Shown here: positions 6,690-14,645 of the stretch, piece by piece
How positions within the stretch are numbered: the first letter of the stretch is position 1
Layout of the letters: every line of letters starts with the position of its first letter
The notes under the pieces: model-generated
Databases searched by the model: none
Told to the model about the DNA's origin: nothing
The model's input: the letters and a program-made list of their open reading frames with translations, nothing else
Assembly (NCBI GenBank): GCA_017405115.1
Contig: JAFRBA010000153.1
Coordinates: 1-64,000, forward strand
Direction of reading: 5' to 3'
Length of the DNA: 64,000 nt
From: Kiritimatiellia bacterium
GTDB lineage: Bacteria; Verrucomicrobiota; Kiritimatiellia; RFP12; UBA1067
Translations under genes and position numbers: made by a program

Positions 6690-7958
6690 ATGTCGGCAGA
6701 GGACGAGGCGTTCGTGCGCAGCCTGCGCGAGTCGGATCCGAAGGATCTTCCGCCTCTGCCGCGTGTTGCGCCGATGAAGATAGGCGAGATGGTGGACATC
6801 CCCACGCGCCAGGCGCGGCATGTACTCGTGACTCTCGAGGGCGAGAAGTGCCCGCCTTGGAATGTGTGCGTCAAAAGGGGTCTGTTCAGTCCCGGCGAGA
6901 AGGTGCTCTTCGTGCGCAAGGACATCATGATCCGCGACGACCCCCGCATCAAGGACGCCGCGCGCACCCCGTACCGCCGCAAGAAGCTGTTCTTCCACGG
7001 AGGCGAGCGCAGGGTGTACGTTCTGCCGAAGGTCATGGCGCGCCCCTACCGGGCCAACCCGGGCGCAATTATGCGGCTCGACCCCTTCGAAGAGCTGAGG
7101 AAGGTTCCGGCCGGCACCGACGTCGGCGACGTCATGGGAGCCACCGACGACGAGTCCCTGAACAGGGAGATCGAGCAGCGCAGGGTAGACAAGGCGCGTC
7201 GCCGCGAGGCGGAGCAGGCGCGTATGGCCATGCTCAGGGAGCAGCGTCGCCGCGACGAAGACGACGGCCGCGCCAGGCGCGAGGAGGCGTCGGGCGGCGG
7301 GCGCATGTGCTTCTTCGGCGAGCGGTCGCCGAACTACGTGAAGGTGACGAGGCTGACGCACCTGGAGGATCATCCGGAGTACTTCGGGCAGTTCCGGGAC
7401 ATGCACTTCGACGTCACGGAGAAGGAAGACGGGCTGAACGCGACGCTCTACTGCAACCGGCTGCAGGATCCGCGGCGCCCAATCCACATCTGCATAGGCG
7501 GGCAGGAGGTGAGGTGGTCGGACAGGAGCTACTTCTGGAGGCTGGTGCTCGCGCTCGGAATAGCCGAGAGGCTGCTTGACAGCGGACGCAACCTGGTGCT
7601 TGAGGGCGTGGTCGTCGGGCCGGGCTTCCGCAACGGCTACGAAGACGGGTACCGGCGCGACGACTTCCGTGTGTTCGACGTCTTCGACCTGGACGCCGAC
7701 CGCACGCTGGGCCCGGAGGAGCGGCGCGACTTCTGCCGGGACAACTCGGTGTCGACGGTGCGCGAGATCCTGTCGGACTGCGCGCTGCTGTCCAAGTACC
7801 CCTCGCCCGAGGCGCTGTCGGTGCTTGCGTCTGGGATGACGGCCAGATGCACGCCCAGGCACGGCATCGTCGCCCGCAGCCGCGACGCAGACGTGCCGCT
7901 GTGGTTCGACGTGTCGAACCCGGGCTATGCAGACTTCCTGCGCGGATGCGGCGGCTAG
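6690..7958 (+). CDS. RNA ligase of the DRB0094/Rnl5 type, with altered motifs IV and V
   Basis: A 422-aa protein with the layout of the Deinococcus-type RNA ligase: an N-terminal OB-like domain (about 30-140), a highly charged helical linker (about 155-200) and a nucleotidyltransferase domain. Motif I is TEKEDG with the AMP-accepting Lys at 245. A motif III-like block (VLEGVVVGPGFRNGY) is followed by FRVFDVF. The expected motif IV Glu is replaced in HGIVARS, and the motif V Lys region reads LWFDVSNP, so catalysis may be altered. Such ligases seal nicked RNA. It sits directly after two tRNA genes, with its own promoter. The first ATG (6690) is used here, but no ribosome binding site supports it; an in-frame GTG at 6636 near AAAAGG is the alternative. 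Confidence 0.78.
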   Translation: MSAEDEAFVRSLRESDPKDLPPLPRVAPMKIGEMVDIPTRQARHVLVTLEGEKCPPWNVCVKRGLFSPGEKVLFVRKDIMIRDDPRIKDAARTPYRRKKLFFHGGERRVYVLPKVMARPYRANPGAIMRLDPFEELRKVPAGTDVGDVMGATDDESLNREIEQRRVDKARRREAEQARMAMLREQRRRDEDDGRARREEASGGGRMCFFGERSPNYVKVTRLTHLEDHPEYFGQFRDMHFDVTEKEDGLNATLYCNRLQDPRRPIHICIGGQEVRWSDRSYFWRLVLALGIAERLLDSGRNLVLEGVVVGPGFRNGYEDGYRRDDFRVFDVFDLDADRTLGPEERRDFCRDNSVSTVREILSDCALLSKYPSPEALSVLASGMTARCTPRHGIVARSRDADVPLWFDVSNPGYADFLRGCGG

Positions 7959-7980
7959 GCGGCATCCGCGCCGCCGCGCG

Positions 7981-8880
7981 TCACTTGTCCATGTGGACGG
8001 TGAGCTGCGGGAACGGGATGCTGACGCCGTTCTTCTCGAAGGCGACCTTGACCGCCTGGCAGGTCGCGTTGTAGACGGTCCAGTAGTCGCCGCCGGCCGA
8101 CCACGGGCGGACGTTGAGAGTGACCTGGCTGTCGTCCAGCGATGCGACGGACACTGCGGGCGCGGGATCCTTCAGCACGCCGGGGATGGACTCCAGTGCC
8201 TTCAGCGCGATCTCTATCGCCTTGCCGACGTCGCTTGCGTAGTCGATGCCGATCTTGATGTCGACGCGGCGGCGGCCGAGGGCGGAGAAGTTGGTGATGG
8301 GCGCGCCCCACGCGCTCTTGTTGGGGATGACGACCTTCTTGTTGTCCGCCGTCGCGAGCACGGTGGCCATCATGTCCACCTGCAGGACAGTTCCCTCGAG
8401 GCCGGCCACGACCACGTAGTCGCCGATCTTGAACGGCTGGTTGATGGCGATCATCAGCCCCGAGGCGAGGTTGCCGAGCGACTCCTGGAAGGCGAAGCCG
8501 AGTATGAAGCCGGTGACGCCGAGGCCCGCGATTATCGGCCCTATGTTGACGCCTAGCTTGCCGAGGATGGTGACCAGCAGTACCGCCCAGCAGACCTTCG
8601 AGGTGACGTTCTTCGCGAATGTCGCGAAAAGTGAGTTGCCGCGCCCGCTCTTGTCCACCGCCTTGCCGACTGCGGCGACGATGAGTCGGATGACGAACGC
8701 TCCGGCGATTAGCAGGATGATGGCCACGGCGAGGCTTATGGCGAAGGAAAGGCCTTTTTCGGTGATCCAGCTGACGACCTGGTTCCAGAGGTCCTGCCCC
8801 TGGCTGAGGTGATTGGTGAACTCGTTGCGCAGCGTGTCGGCTGCGGTGGATGCTGTCTCGTTTGTGACGGCCTGCGGCAT
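7981..8880 (-). CDS. Small-conductance mechanosensitive channel (MscS family)
   Basis: A 299-aa protein with an amphipathic N-terminus, three predicted membrane helices (around 40-65, 80-105 and 110-130), a pore helix rich in Gly/Ala (GLGVTGFILGFAFQESLGNLASG), then the beta-rich MscS middle domain (FKIGDYVVV...GTVLQVDMMATVLAT, VVIPNKSAWG) and an alpha/beta C-terminal domain. It opens under membrane tension to release osmolytes. AAAGGAG lies before the ATG and TGGTATAAT is 35 nt upstream. Length and order match short MscS proteins. Confidence 0.93.
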   Translation of the reverse strand: MPQAVTNETASTAADTLRNEFTNHLSQGQDLWNQVVSWITEKGLSFAISLAVAIILLIAGAFVIRLIVAAVGKAVDKSGRGNSLFATFAKNVTSKVCWAVLLVTILGKLGVNIGPIIAGLGVTGFILGFAFQESLGNLASGLMIAINQPFKIGDYVVVAGLEGTVLQVDMMATVLATADNKKVVIPNKSAWGAPITNFSALGRRRVDIKIGIDYASDVGKAIEIALKALESIPGVLKDPAPAVSVASLDDSQVTLNVRPWSAGGDYWTVYNATCQAVKVAFEKNGVSIPFPQLTVHMDK

Positions 8881-8915
8881 TTTGATTCTCCTTTGCGTTG
8901 TGTGTGTAGATGCAA

Positions 8916-8924
8916 ATTATACCA
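8916..8924 (-). promoter_or_regulatory. Extended -10 promoter of the MscS gene
   Basis: TGGTATAAT on the minus strand, 35 nt before the ATG at 8880. It is part of a closely spaced divergent pair with 8953-8961. Confidence 0.75.
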
Positions 8925-8952
8925 CAAAACCGGCGTCGTTGGCGAGGCGGCG

Positions 8953-8961
8953 TGGTATAAT
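8953..8961 (+). promoter_or_regulatory. Extended -10 promoter, leaderless
   Basis: TGGTATAAT with ATG 8971 only 9 nt downstream; no SD possible. Confidence 0.75.
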
Positions 8962-8970
8962 ACCCGTGAC

Positions 8971-9846
8971 ATGGACTGGACGGCGTGGATACTGGCGAGC
9001 GCGGTGTTTCTGGCGCTCTACGACATAGCCAAGAAGGCGAGCGTGCGCGGCAACGCGGTGCTGCCCGTGCTTCTCTGCTCCACGAGCTTTGGCTGCGCGG
9101 CGTTCCTGTCGGGGCTTGCCCTGACGGGCGAGCTTTCGTCGTCTTTCGCCGCGGTGACGCGGGACGCCGCCGTGTTCGCGTTCGTCAAGAGCGCCGTGGT
9201 CGCCGCTTCGTGGGTCTTCACTTTCACGGCTCTCAGGACGCTGCCGGTGACGATAGCGACGCCGATCCGCGCGTCGGCGCCGGCGCTCGTGTTCGTGGCG
9301 GCGTTCTTCGTGTACGGGGAGCGTCCGACATGGGCACAGCTCCTCGGCATGGCGGCGGTGCTAGCGGGCTACTTCGCGTTCTCGTGGGCTGGCCGCGGGG
9401 AGGGAATAGACTTCCGCCGGAACCGCGCGGTGTGGTGCGCCTTCGCCGGAATGCTGTGCTCGGCGATGTCCTCGATGTGGGACAAGTACGTGTTCCAGTG
9501 CCGCGGCGCCGACGTCGAGGCGGTGCAGCTGCTGTTCCAGGTCGGCCTTTTGTGCATCTACGGGATCCTCTTCGCCGGCCGGACTACGCTCCGCCTCCGC
9601 GGCGACCGGTTCGAGTGGCGATGGTCAATCCCTCTTGTCGGAATTCTCCTTGCCGCTGCGGACTGGCTGTATTTCAAGGGGCTTGCGATTCCGGACGTGC
9701 CGATATCGGTCGCGTCGCTCATGCGCCGGTTCTCGGTGGTGCTGACGTTCGTCTTCGGCGCGCGCTTCTTCCACGAGACGAACCTTCGGCGCAAGGCGCT
9801 GGCCCTGGCGCTTCTTCTCGCGGGCATCGTCCTGCTCTGCCTGTGA
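8971..9846 (+). CDS. EamA/DMT-family transporter
   Basis: A 291-aa membrane protein with about ten hydrophobic helices in two homologous halves, typical of the drug/metabolite transporter superfamily. It has the characteristic LPVTIATPIRASAPALVFVAAFFVYGE helix-loop pattern in the first half and PISVASLMRRFSVVLTFVFGARFFHE in the second. Substrate cannot be told from sequence. The gene is monocistronic, divergent from the MscS gene, and should be translated from a leaderless mRNA because the ATG is 9 nt from the -10. Confidence 0.88.
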   Translation: MDWTAWILASAVFLALYDIAKKASVRGNAVLPVLLCSTSFGCAAFLSGLALTGELSSSFAAVTRDAAVFAFVKSAVVAASWVFTFTALRTLPVTIATPIRASAPALVFVAAFFVYGERPTWAQLLGMAAVLAGYFAFSWAGRGEGIDFRRNRAVWCAFAGMLCSAMSSMWDKYVFQCRGADVEAVQLLFQVGLLCIYGILFAGRTTLRLRGDRFEWRWSIPLVGILLAAADWLYFKGLAIPDVPISVASLMRRFSVVLTFVFGARFFHETNLRRKALALALLLAGIVLLCL

Positions 9847-9867
9847 TGCATGGCTGCCTACTTGCAA

Positions 9868-9890
9868 GAATCGGGAGGATTCGGTATAAT
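9868..9890 (+). promoter_or_regulatory. Promoter of the citrate synthase gene with an inverted repeat in the spacer
   Basis: CGGTATAAT (hexamer 9885-9890) is immediately preceded by GAATC-GGGAG-GATTC (9868-9882), an inverted repeat that would overlap the RNA polymerase site and so could be an operator. Confidence 0.5.
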
Positions 9891-9923
9891 CCATCAGTTT
9901 TCACTCATAGTTAGGTGATTGGC

Positions 9924-11279
9924 ATGATTGCAGAGAAGAAATGGCTGCGGAGGCAGGCGGAGAAGGTCCGGAAGGTCGACTGGATCGACCCCGCCCTCTA
10001 CCGCAAGTACGGCGTCAAGCGTGGCCTGCGCAACGACAACGGCACTGGCGTGCTGGTCGGGCTTACCACCATCGGCAACGTCCACGGCTACGTCATGGAC
10101 GAAGGCGAGCGCCAGCCCGTGCCGGGCGAACTGTACTACCGCGGCATAAACGTGCGCGACATCGTCGCCGCCGACAGGCGCGAGCACCGCTTCGGATACG
10201 AGGAAACGGCGTACCTCCTGCTCTTCGGCGACCTTCCCAAGCCGCGCGAGCTCGTGGACTGGAAGAACCGCATAGGCGTCTACCGCAGGCTCTCCGACGG
10301 TTTCAAGGAGAACGCGATAATGCGCAATCCGCCGAAGGACCTCATGAACGCGCTCGCCCGCACCGTGCTTTTTGCATATGCGTTCGATCCGGAGGGCACG
10401 CCCGACGACATATCGCTCGAGAAGTGCCTTGAGCAGTCGATGGACCTCATCGGGTCAATCCCGACCATCGCCGCCTACGCCTACCAGGCCAAGGCCCACT
10501 ACCACGACGGCGCGTCGCTCCTGCTACGCAACCCCGACCCGAAGCGCTCCACGGCCGAGAATCTGCTGATGCTCATCCGGGAGGACGGGCGCTACACGAA
10601 GCTGGAGGCGGAGACGCTCGACCTCGCCCTCATCCTGCACGCGGAGCACGGCGGCGGCAACAACTCGTCGTTCACGACCCATGTCGTCACGTCGTCGCAC
10701 TCCGACATCTACTCGTCCGTGGCCGCGTCGATTCTGGCGCTCAAGGGCGCCCGCCACGGTGGCGCGAACCTGCGCGTGATGCGTCAGATGGACGAGATCA
10801 AGACCAACGTGCGCGACTGGGACCGCGACGCGAACGTGGCCGCCTACCTGGAGCGGATCGCTGACCGCAAGGCGGGCGACGGCACGGGCCTCATCTACGG
10901 CCTCGGGCATGCCGTGTACACGATCTCGGACCCGCGCGCGCAGATGCTGAAGGCGAAGGCGGAGTCGCTGGCGAAGGAGAAGGGCCGCGAGGCGGAGATG
11001 CGCCTGTTCGAGCGCGTGGAGTCCCTCGGCCCGGCCATCGTGAAGTCGCGCCATCCGCGCGCCGAGGACGTCTGCGCGAACGTCGACCTGTATTCCGGCT
11101 TCGTCTACGACATGCTCGGCATACCAAAGGAGCTGTATACGCCGCTCTTTGCAGTCGCCCGCTGCGTCAGCTGGTGCGCGCACAGGATGGAGGAGCTCGT
11201 CAACGAGGGCCCGATCATACGCCCTGCGTACAAGCCGATCTTCCATCCCCGGGAGTACGTCCGGCTGGACAAGCGCTGA
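9924..11279 (+). CDS. gltA: Citrate synthase
   Basis: A 451-aa citrate synthase condensing acetyl-CoA and oxaloacetate, the entry to the TCA cycle and to glutamate/arginine precursors. Visible family signatures: RGINVRDIV near the N-terminus, LILHAEHGGGNNSSFTTHVVTSSHSDIYSS with the first catalytic His, KGARHGGAN, the GLGHAVYTISDPRA signature with the second catalytic His, and the C-terminal VDLYSGFVYDMLGIP with the catalytic Asp. AGGTGA lies 5 nt before the ATG at 9924; a GTG at 9915 overlaps that site and is less likely. It resembles the long variant seen in Clostridia and PVC bacteria. The gene is followed by a small membrane protein and argJ. Confidence 0.93.
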   Translation: MIAEKKWLRRQAEKVRKVDWIDPALYRKYGVKRGLRNDNGTGVLVGLTTIGNVHGYVMDEGERQPVPGELYYRGINVRDIVAADRREHRFGYEETAYLLLFGDLPKPRELVDWKNRIGVYRRLSDGFKENAIMRNPPKDLMNALARTVLFAYAFDPEGTPDDISLEKCLEQSMDLIGSIPTIAAYAYQAKAHYHDGASLLLRNPDPKRSTAENLLMLIREDGRYTKLEAETLDLALILHAEHGGGNNSSFTTHVVTSSHSDIYSSVAASILALKGARHGGANLRVMRQMDEIKTNVRDWDRDANVAAYLERIADRKAGDGTGLIYGLGHAVYTISDPRAQMLKAKAESLAKEKGREAEMRLFERVESLGPAIVKSRHPRAEDVCANVDLYSGFVYDMLGIPKELYTPLFAVARCVSWCAHRMEELVNEGPIIRPAYKPIFHPREYVRLDKR

Positions 11280-11308
11280 GCGTTGCTTGGAATGTGCATG
11301 GTGTAGCA

Positions 11309-11608
11309 ATGAAAATGAAAAGGACGTTTCGGATTGCCGTTTGCGTGCTTCTGCTCCTGCTGCTGGCGCTGGAGGCGTATCGCCTTGTCGTGGACGGGGC
11401 GGTGTCGCGCCGGGAGGTCAAGGAGTCGGTCGTCAGGGAGTCGGCGGCTATCCAGGCCCGTCTGGACGCCCGCTGCGACGCGATCGAACGCAGGTTCGAG
11501 CGAGTCGACTCGAAGCTGGATGGCATAGAGTCGAAACTGGACCGCCTGATCGACATGGCAACGCCGAAGCTGCCGGACGGCATGGCGCCCGCCCCTGCCG
11601 TGCACTAA
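11309..11608 (+). CDS. Small membrane protein with coiled coil
   Basis: A 99-aa protein: short basic N-terminus (MKMKRTFR), one transmembrane helix (IAVCVLLLLLLALEAYRLVV), then a heptad-rich helix of about 55 residues (VKESVVRESAAIQARLD, IERRFERVDSKLDGIESKLDRLID) and a Pro/Ala tail. Topology would put the coiled coil outside the membrane or in the cytoplasm depending on orientation. No family is recognised. It lies 29 nt after citrate synthase and 42 nt before argJ, and is probably co-transcribed. The ribosome binding site is weak. Confidence 0.6.
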   Translation: MKMKRTFRIAVCVLLLLLLALEAYRLVVDGAVSRREVKESVVRESAAIQARLDARCDAIERRFERVDSKLDGIESKLDRLIDMATPKLPDGMAPAPAVH

Positions 11609-11650
11609 ACCCCAGAACTTCAAAGACACCAACAAGGAATCCTCCTTCCA

Positions 11651-12871
11651 ATGGCCACATACAAGATGATCAGCGGCGGCGTGTGCGCCGCAAAGGGCTT
11701 CCGCGCGGCCGGAGTCGCGGCGGAAATCAAGTACAAGGGGCGCAACGACGTCGCGCTTGTCGTGGCGGACGAGCCGTGCGCCGCGGCCGCGATGTTCACG
11801 ACCAACAAGGTCGCCGCCGCGCCGGTGGTCTACGACCGCGAAGTCGTGCGCGGCGGACGCATCCAGGCGATTCTCGCCAACTCCGGCTGCGCGAACGCCT
11901 GCACCGGCGAGCAGGGCCTTAGGGACGCGAAGCTGTCGGCCCTCGTCACGGCGGGCGAGCTCGGCATCGACCCGCGGCACGTGCTCGTCGCATCCACCGG
12001 CGTCATCGGGCGTCCTCTTCCCATGGACAGGCTGCTCGCCGGGATGCGCCTTGCGAAGGCTGCTCTCGGCCGCACCGCCGCGCACGGGCTCGCGGCGGAG
12101 AAGGCCATCATGACGACCGATACCAAGCCCAAGGAGGCCTGCGCGACCGTGCGGATCGGCGGGAAGAGGGTGACCGTCGGCGGCATGAGTAAGGGGTCCG
12201 GCATGATCGAGCCGAACATGGCGACGATGCTCGGATTCCTCACGACGGACGCCGACGTCTCTCCGGCCATGCTGAGGCGCGCTCTCCTGCGTGCCGTGGC
12301 GAAGAGCTTCAACCGGCTGGTCGTGGACGGGGACGAATCGACCAACGACAGCGTGTTTCTGCTGGCGAGCGGGAAGGCCGGCAACCAGCGCATCGTCCGC
12401 GCCGGCGCGGACTTCGAGGCCTTCTGCTCCGCCATAGAGGCGGTGTGCGTGTCGCTTGCCAGGCAGATGGCGGCGGACGGGGAGGGCGCGACGAAGTTCG
12501 TGACCGTCACTGTGCGGGGCACCAGGACGGAGAAGGAGGCCGAGCGCGCCGCGCGGGCGGTGGCGAAGTCGCCGCTGGCGAAGACGAGCTGGTTCGGCCG
12601 CGACCCGAACTGGGGACGCGTGCTCGCGGCGGTCGGCTACTCCGGCGCGGCAGTCGTCGACATGAAGGCGGAGGTGTTCTACGATTCGGTCTGGGCGTTT
12701 CGCCGCGGCGAAGTGGCCGGAGAAGCCCAGCTGAGGCGTCTGGCGGAGGTGCTTCGCAAGGATGCCTTCGAGGTAGTGGTCGACCTGCATCTCGGAAAGG
12801 CGTCCAGCTCCGTCTACACCTGCGATTTCTCCCTGGACTACGTGCACATAAACGCCGACTACACGACCTGA
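11651..12871 (+). CDS. argJ: Bifunctional ornithine acetyltransferase/N-acetylglutamate synthase
   Basis: A 406-aa ArgJ. It transfers acetyl from N-acetylornithine to glutamate in the cyclic arginine pathway and can also make N-acetylglutamate from acetyl-CoA. The precursor self-cleaves before a Thr: the site is NMATMLGFLTTD with the nucleophile Thr192, preceded by the GGMSKGSGMIEP motif. ILANSGCANA and the C-terminal SSVYTCDFSLDYVHINADYTT are also family signatures. AAGGA lies 13 nt upstream of the ATG within a small inverted repeat (AAGGA/TCCTT), which may affect initiation. argF is at 54773, far from this gene. Confidence 0.95.
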   Translation: MATYKMISGGVCAAKGFRAAGVAAEIKYKGRNDVALVVADEPCAAAAMFTTNKVAAAPVVYDREVVRGGRIQAILANSGCANACTGEQGLRDAKLSALVTAGELGIDPRHVLVASTGVIGRPLPMDRLLAGMRLAKAALGRTAAHGLAAEKAIMTTDTKPKEACATVRIGGKRVTVGGMSKGSGMIEPNMATMLGFLTTDADVSPAMLRRALLRAVAKSFNRLVVDGDESTNDSVFLLASGKAGNQRIVRAGADFEAFCSAIEAVCVSLARQMAADGEGATKFVTVTVRGTRTEKEAERAARAVAKSPLAKTSWFGRDPNWGRVLAAVGYSGAAVVDMKAEVFYDSVWAFRRGEVAGEAQLRRLAEVLRKDAFEVVVDLHLGKASSSVYTCDFSLDYVHINADYTT

Positions 12872-12940
12872 CGATCGCAACGCCTGCATGAATCATGGGG
12901 GAGCAAGGCGCTTGCCCAGACCTCTGTAAGAAGGGGAGCC

Positions 12941-13610
12941 ATGTGTAGGCAAAACATGATGTCCGCCTTGCTGGCAGCTGCTGGCGTCGCCGCGCTTCCG
13001 CTTGCGGCCGCCGCGGCGCCTGACTGGGGCTCGGCGGCCGTCCACAGGCTTCTCGTCGGCGCGGACGGGCAGGCCTTTCCGTCCGAGGTCGAGGTCAGGG
13101 CCGTCAAGGACGCCTCGTCCGGCCATGTCATGGTCCGCTCGAAGCTGCCGCCGGGCGACATCCTGCGCCGCGTCGCGAAGGGCGCGCCGGGCAACGCCGT
13201 GCGAATCGACGACTGCGTCCTTTTGCGGCTTTCCGTCGGAACCGACACGCGAGATACTCGCCGGCGGCGGCATGAAGCTCGTCGCGCACATCGACGGCCG
13301 CGACGTCGAGGTCGAGGGCCGGGACTTCAGTTTCGAGGGGCCCGAGAACCCGGCGCACCGCGGGTTCTCGTCCGCTTTCTCCGCAGGCGGCTTCGCAGGG
13401 TCGGTGCGCGGCGGCGAGGCCACGTTCGTCGTGTGCGACTACACCGACGCTGGCGGCGTTTTCCGCGTCCGCCCGGACGTCGCCGCGCTGGGTCTCCCGC
13501 CCGGCTTCAGGGCGTACGACATGGAGGATGGTTCCGAGGTCCCGGTCGCGGACGGCGAAGTCTCGGTGAGCGTCAATCCGTCCGACTTCAGAATGGTGGT
13601 GCTGAAATGA
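12941..13610 (+). pseudogene. Secreted protein gene with a +1 frameshift
   Basis: The start is good: AAGGGGAG before ATG 12941 and a signal peptide (MMSALLAAAGVAALPLAAAAAP). Coding sense runs in one frame to about 13245 (ending near LLRLSVGTDT) and then continues in the next frame (REILAGGGMKL ... FRMVVLK) to TGA 13608-13610. The first frame stays open only by chance, and its residues after 13245 become Arg-rich nonsense. A loss of CG from CGCGCG at about 13250 would restore one reading of about 223 residues ending in a Gly/Asp-rich beta region. This may be a real mutation, an assembly error or, less likely, programmed frameshifting. Function unknown; the stop overlaps the start of the LamG gene. 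Confidence 0.6.
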
Positions 13611-14428
13611 ACGTTTTCCGCAACGCGTCCGCGCTTTTCCTCTGCCTGTCCGCGGCCATGACGGCTGCCGCGGGCGTGAATCCCGTGCTGGACATGTTTC
13701 CGCGCGGCGTGACCTTCCACCTGAACTTCGACGACGGCACGGTCGACCCCGAGGACGGGCTGACGAAGATGCGCGGCGCGGCGTTCGACGGCGCGGCGTT
13801 CGAGGACGGGCTCTACGGCAAGGCGTGTGTCGCCGGATGGTTCCGCTACGAGCAGGACCCGCGCTCGCCGCTGCTGGACGCGACGCGCCCTGGGGCTGCT
13901 GTGGTGTGGGTGAAGCTCCGACGCGAGGCCCAGCCCGTGGACGTCGGCAAGCGGGAGCTGCCTCTTGAGCCGGGCACTTCGTTCCTGAGGGTCGAGGGGC
14001 CGGACAGCCGGTTCCTGATATTCCGCAAGTCGACCGACCTCTACTGGAAGTCAGGCGAGATCTGGCTTCTCCACGGCGGGCTGGACCGCGACACCGGGGC
14101 GAGGTTCCAGGCCTATGTCTCGCAACGCTGCTCGTTCGTGGGCTGGGAGGTCGGCGAATGGAGGATGGTCGCGGCTGCCTGGTCGGCGGACGCGCTCTAC
14201 GTCTCGGTCAACGGCGCGCCGTGGTCGAAGGCGATGTGCACGCCGCTTGTGGCGATGCTGCGTCCGCTGTGGGTTCAGGCCAACAGCGTCTACGGCCCGA
14301 AGAACCGCTCGACGGACGGGCTTGTCGCGCTGGACGAGATCACGATATTCTCGAAAAGGCTTTCCGAGACCGAGCTTAGGCTCCTCTACGAAAGGACCTG
14401 CCGGGCGGCTGGCATCCGGCGGCTATAG
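13607..14428 (+). CDS. Secreted LamG/concanavalin-like domain protein
   Basis: A 273-aa protein with signal peptide (ASALFLCLSAAMTAAAG) and one LamG-type jelly-roll fold spanning nearly the whole mature chain. Visible elements are HLNFDDGTVDPEDG at the first strand, a central VGEWRMVAAAWSADALYVSVNGAPW strand pair, and the closing VALDEITIFSKRLSETELRLLYE typical of LamG-containing surface proteins in Verrucomicrobiota. It probably binds glycan. Its ATG overlaps the stop of the frameshifted gene. The last 98 bp recur with about 92% identity at 16067-16164. Confidence 0.75.
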   Translation: MNVFRNASALFLCLSAAMTAAAGVNPVLDMFPRGVTFHLNFDDGTVDPEDGLTKMRGAAFDGAAFEDGLYGKACVAGWFRYEQDPRSPLLDATRPGAAVVWVKLRREAQPVDVGKRELPLEPGTSFLRVEGPDSRFLIFRKSTDLYWKSGEIWLLHGGLDRDTGARFQAYVSQRCSFVGWEVGEWRMVAAAWSADALYVSVNGAPWSKAMCTPLVAMLRPLWVQANSVYGPKNRSTDGLVALDEITIFSKRLSETELRLLYERTCRAAGIRRL

Positions 14429-14456
14429 CTTCCGGTGGACTAAACGTCGTTTTCGC

Positions 14457-14476
14457 TACTCCCTATTAGGGGAGGT
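14457..14476. promoter_or_regulatory. Orphan copy of the TCC...GGA palindrome
   Basis: TACTCCCTATTAGGGGAGGT matches the candidate operator at 29574-29593 in 15 of 20 positions, but no -10 lies at the 33.5-bp distance seen at the other sites. It may be a relic of a lost regulated promoter; a LuxR gene remnant lies at 16159. Confidence 0.35.
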
Positions 14477-14591
14477 CCGGGGAAGAAGGTTATTCTTTGC
14501 ACGGCAAAATACCCAAATCAAAGTTTAACGCCAATATTTGGGGATGTATCTGGAAAAATATCCAATCAAATCCCCCAAATCAAGTCAGATG

Positions 14592-14600
14592 TGGTATAAT
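14592..14600 (+). promoter_or_regulatory. Extended -10 promoter
   Basis: TGGTATAAT preceded by G; the ATG at 14646 follows a GGAGG ribosome binding site. Confidence 0.7.
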
Positions 14601-14645
14601 ACTCGCGACTTGAATGTCAGAAATGGTAAACCGGAGGCGCAATCC

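Noticed and set aside
11105..12889. Long minus-strand open frame opposite citrate synthase end and argJ
   Set aside because: ArgJ and citrate synthase signatures on the plus strand are unmistakable; long antisense frames are expected at this GC content.
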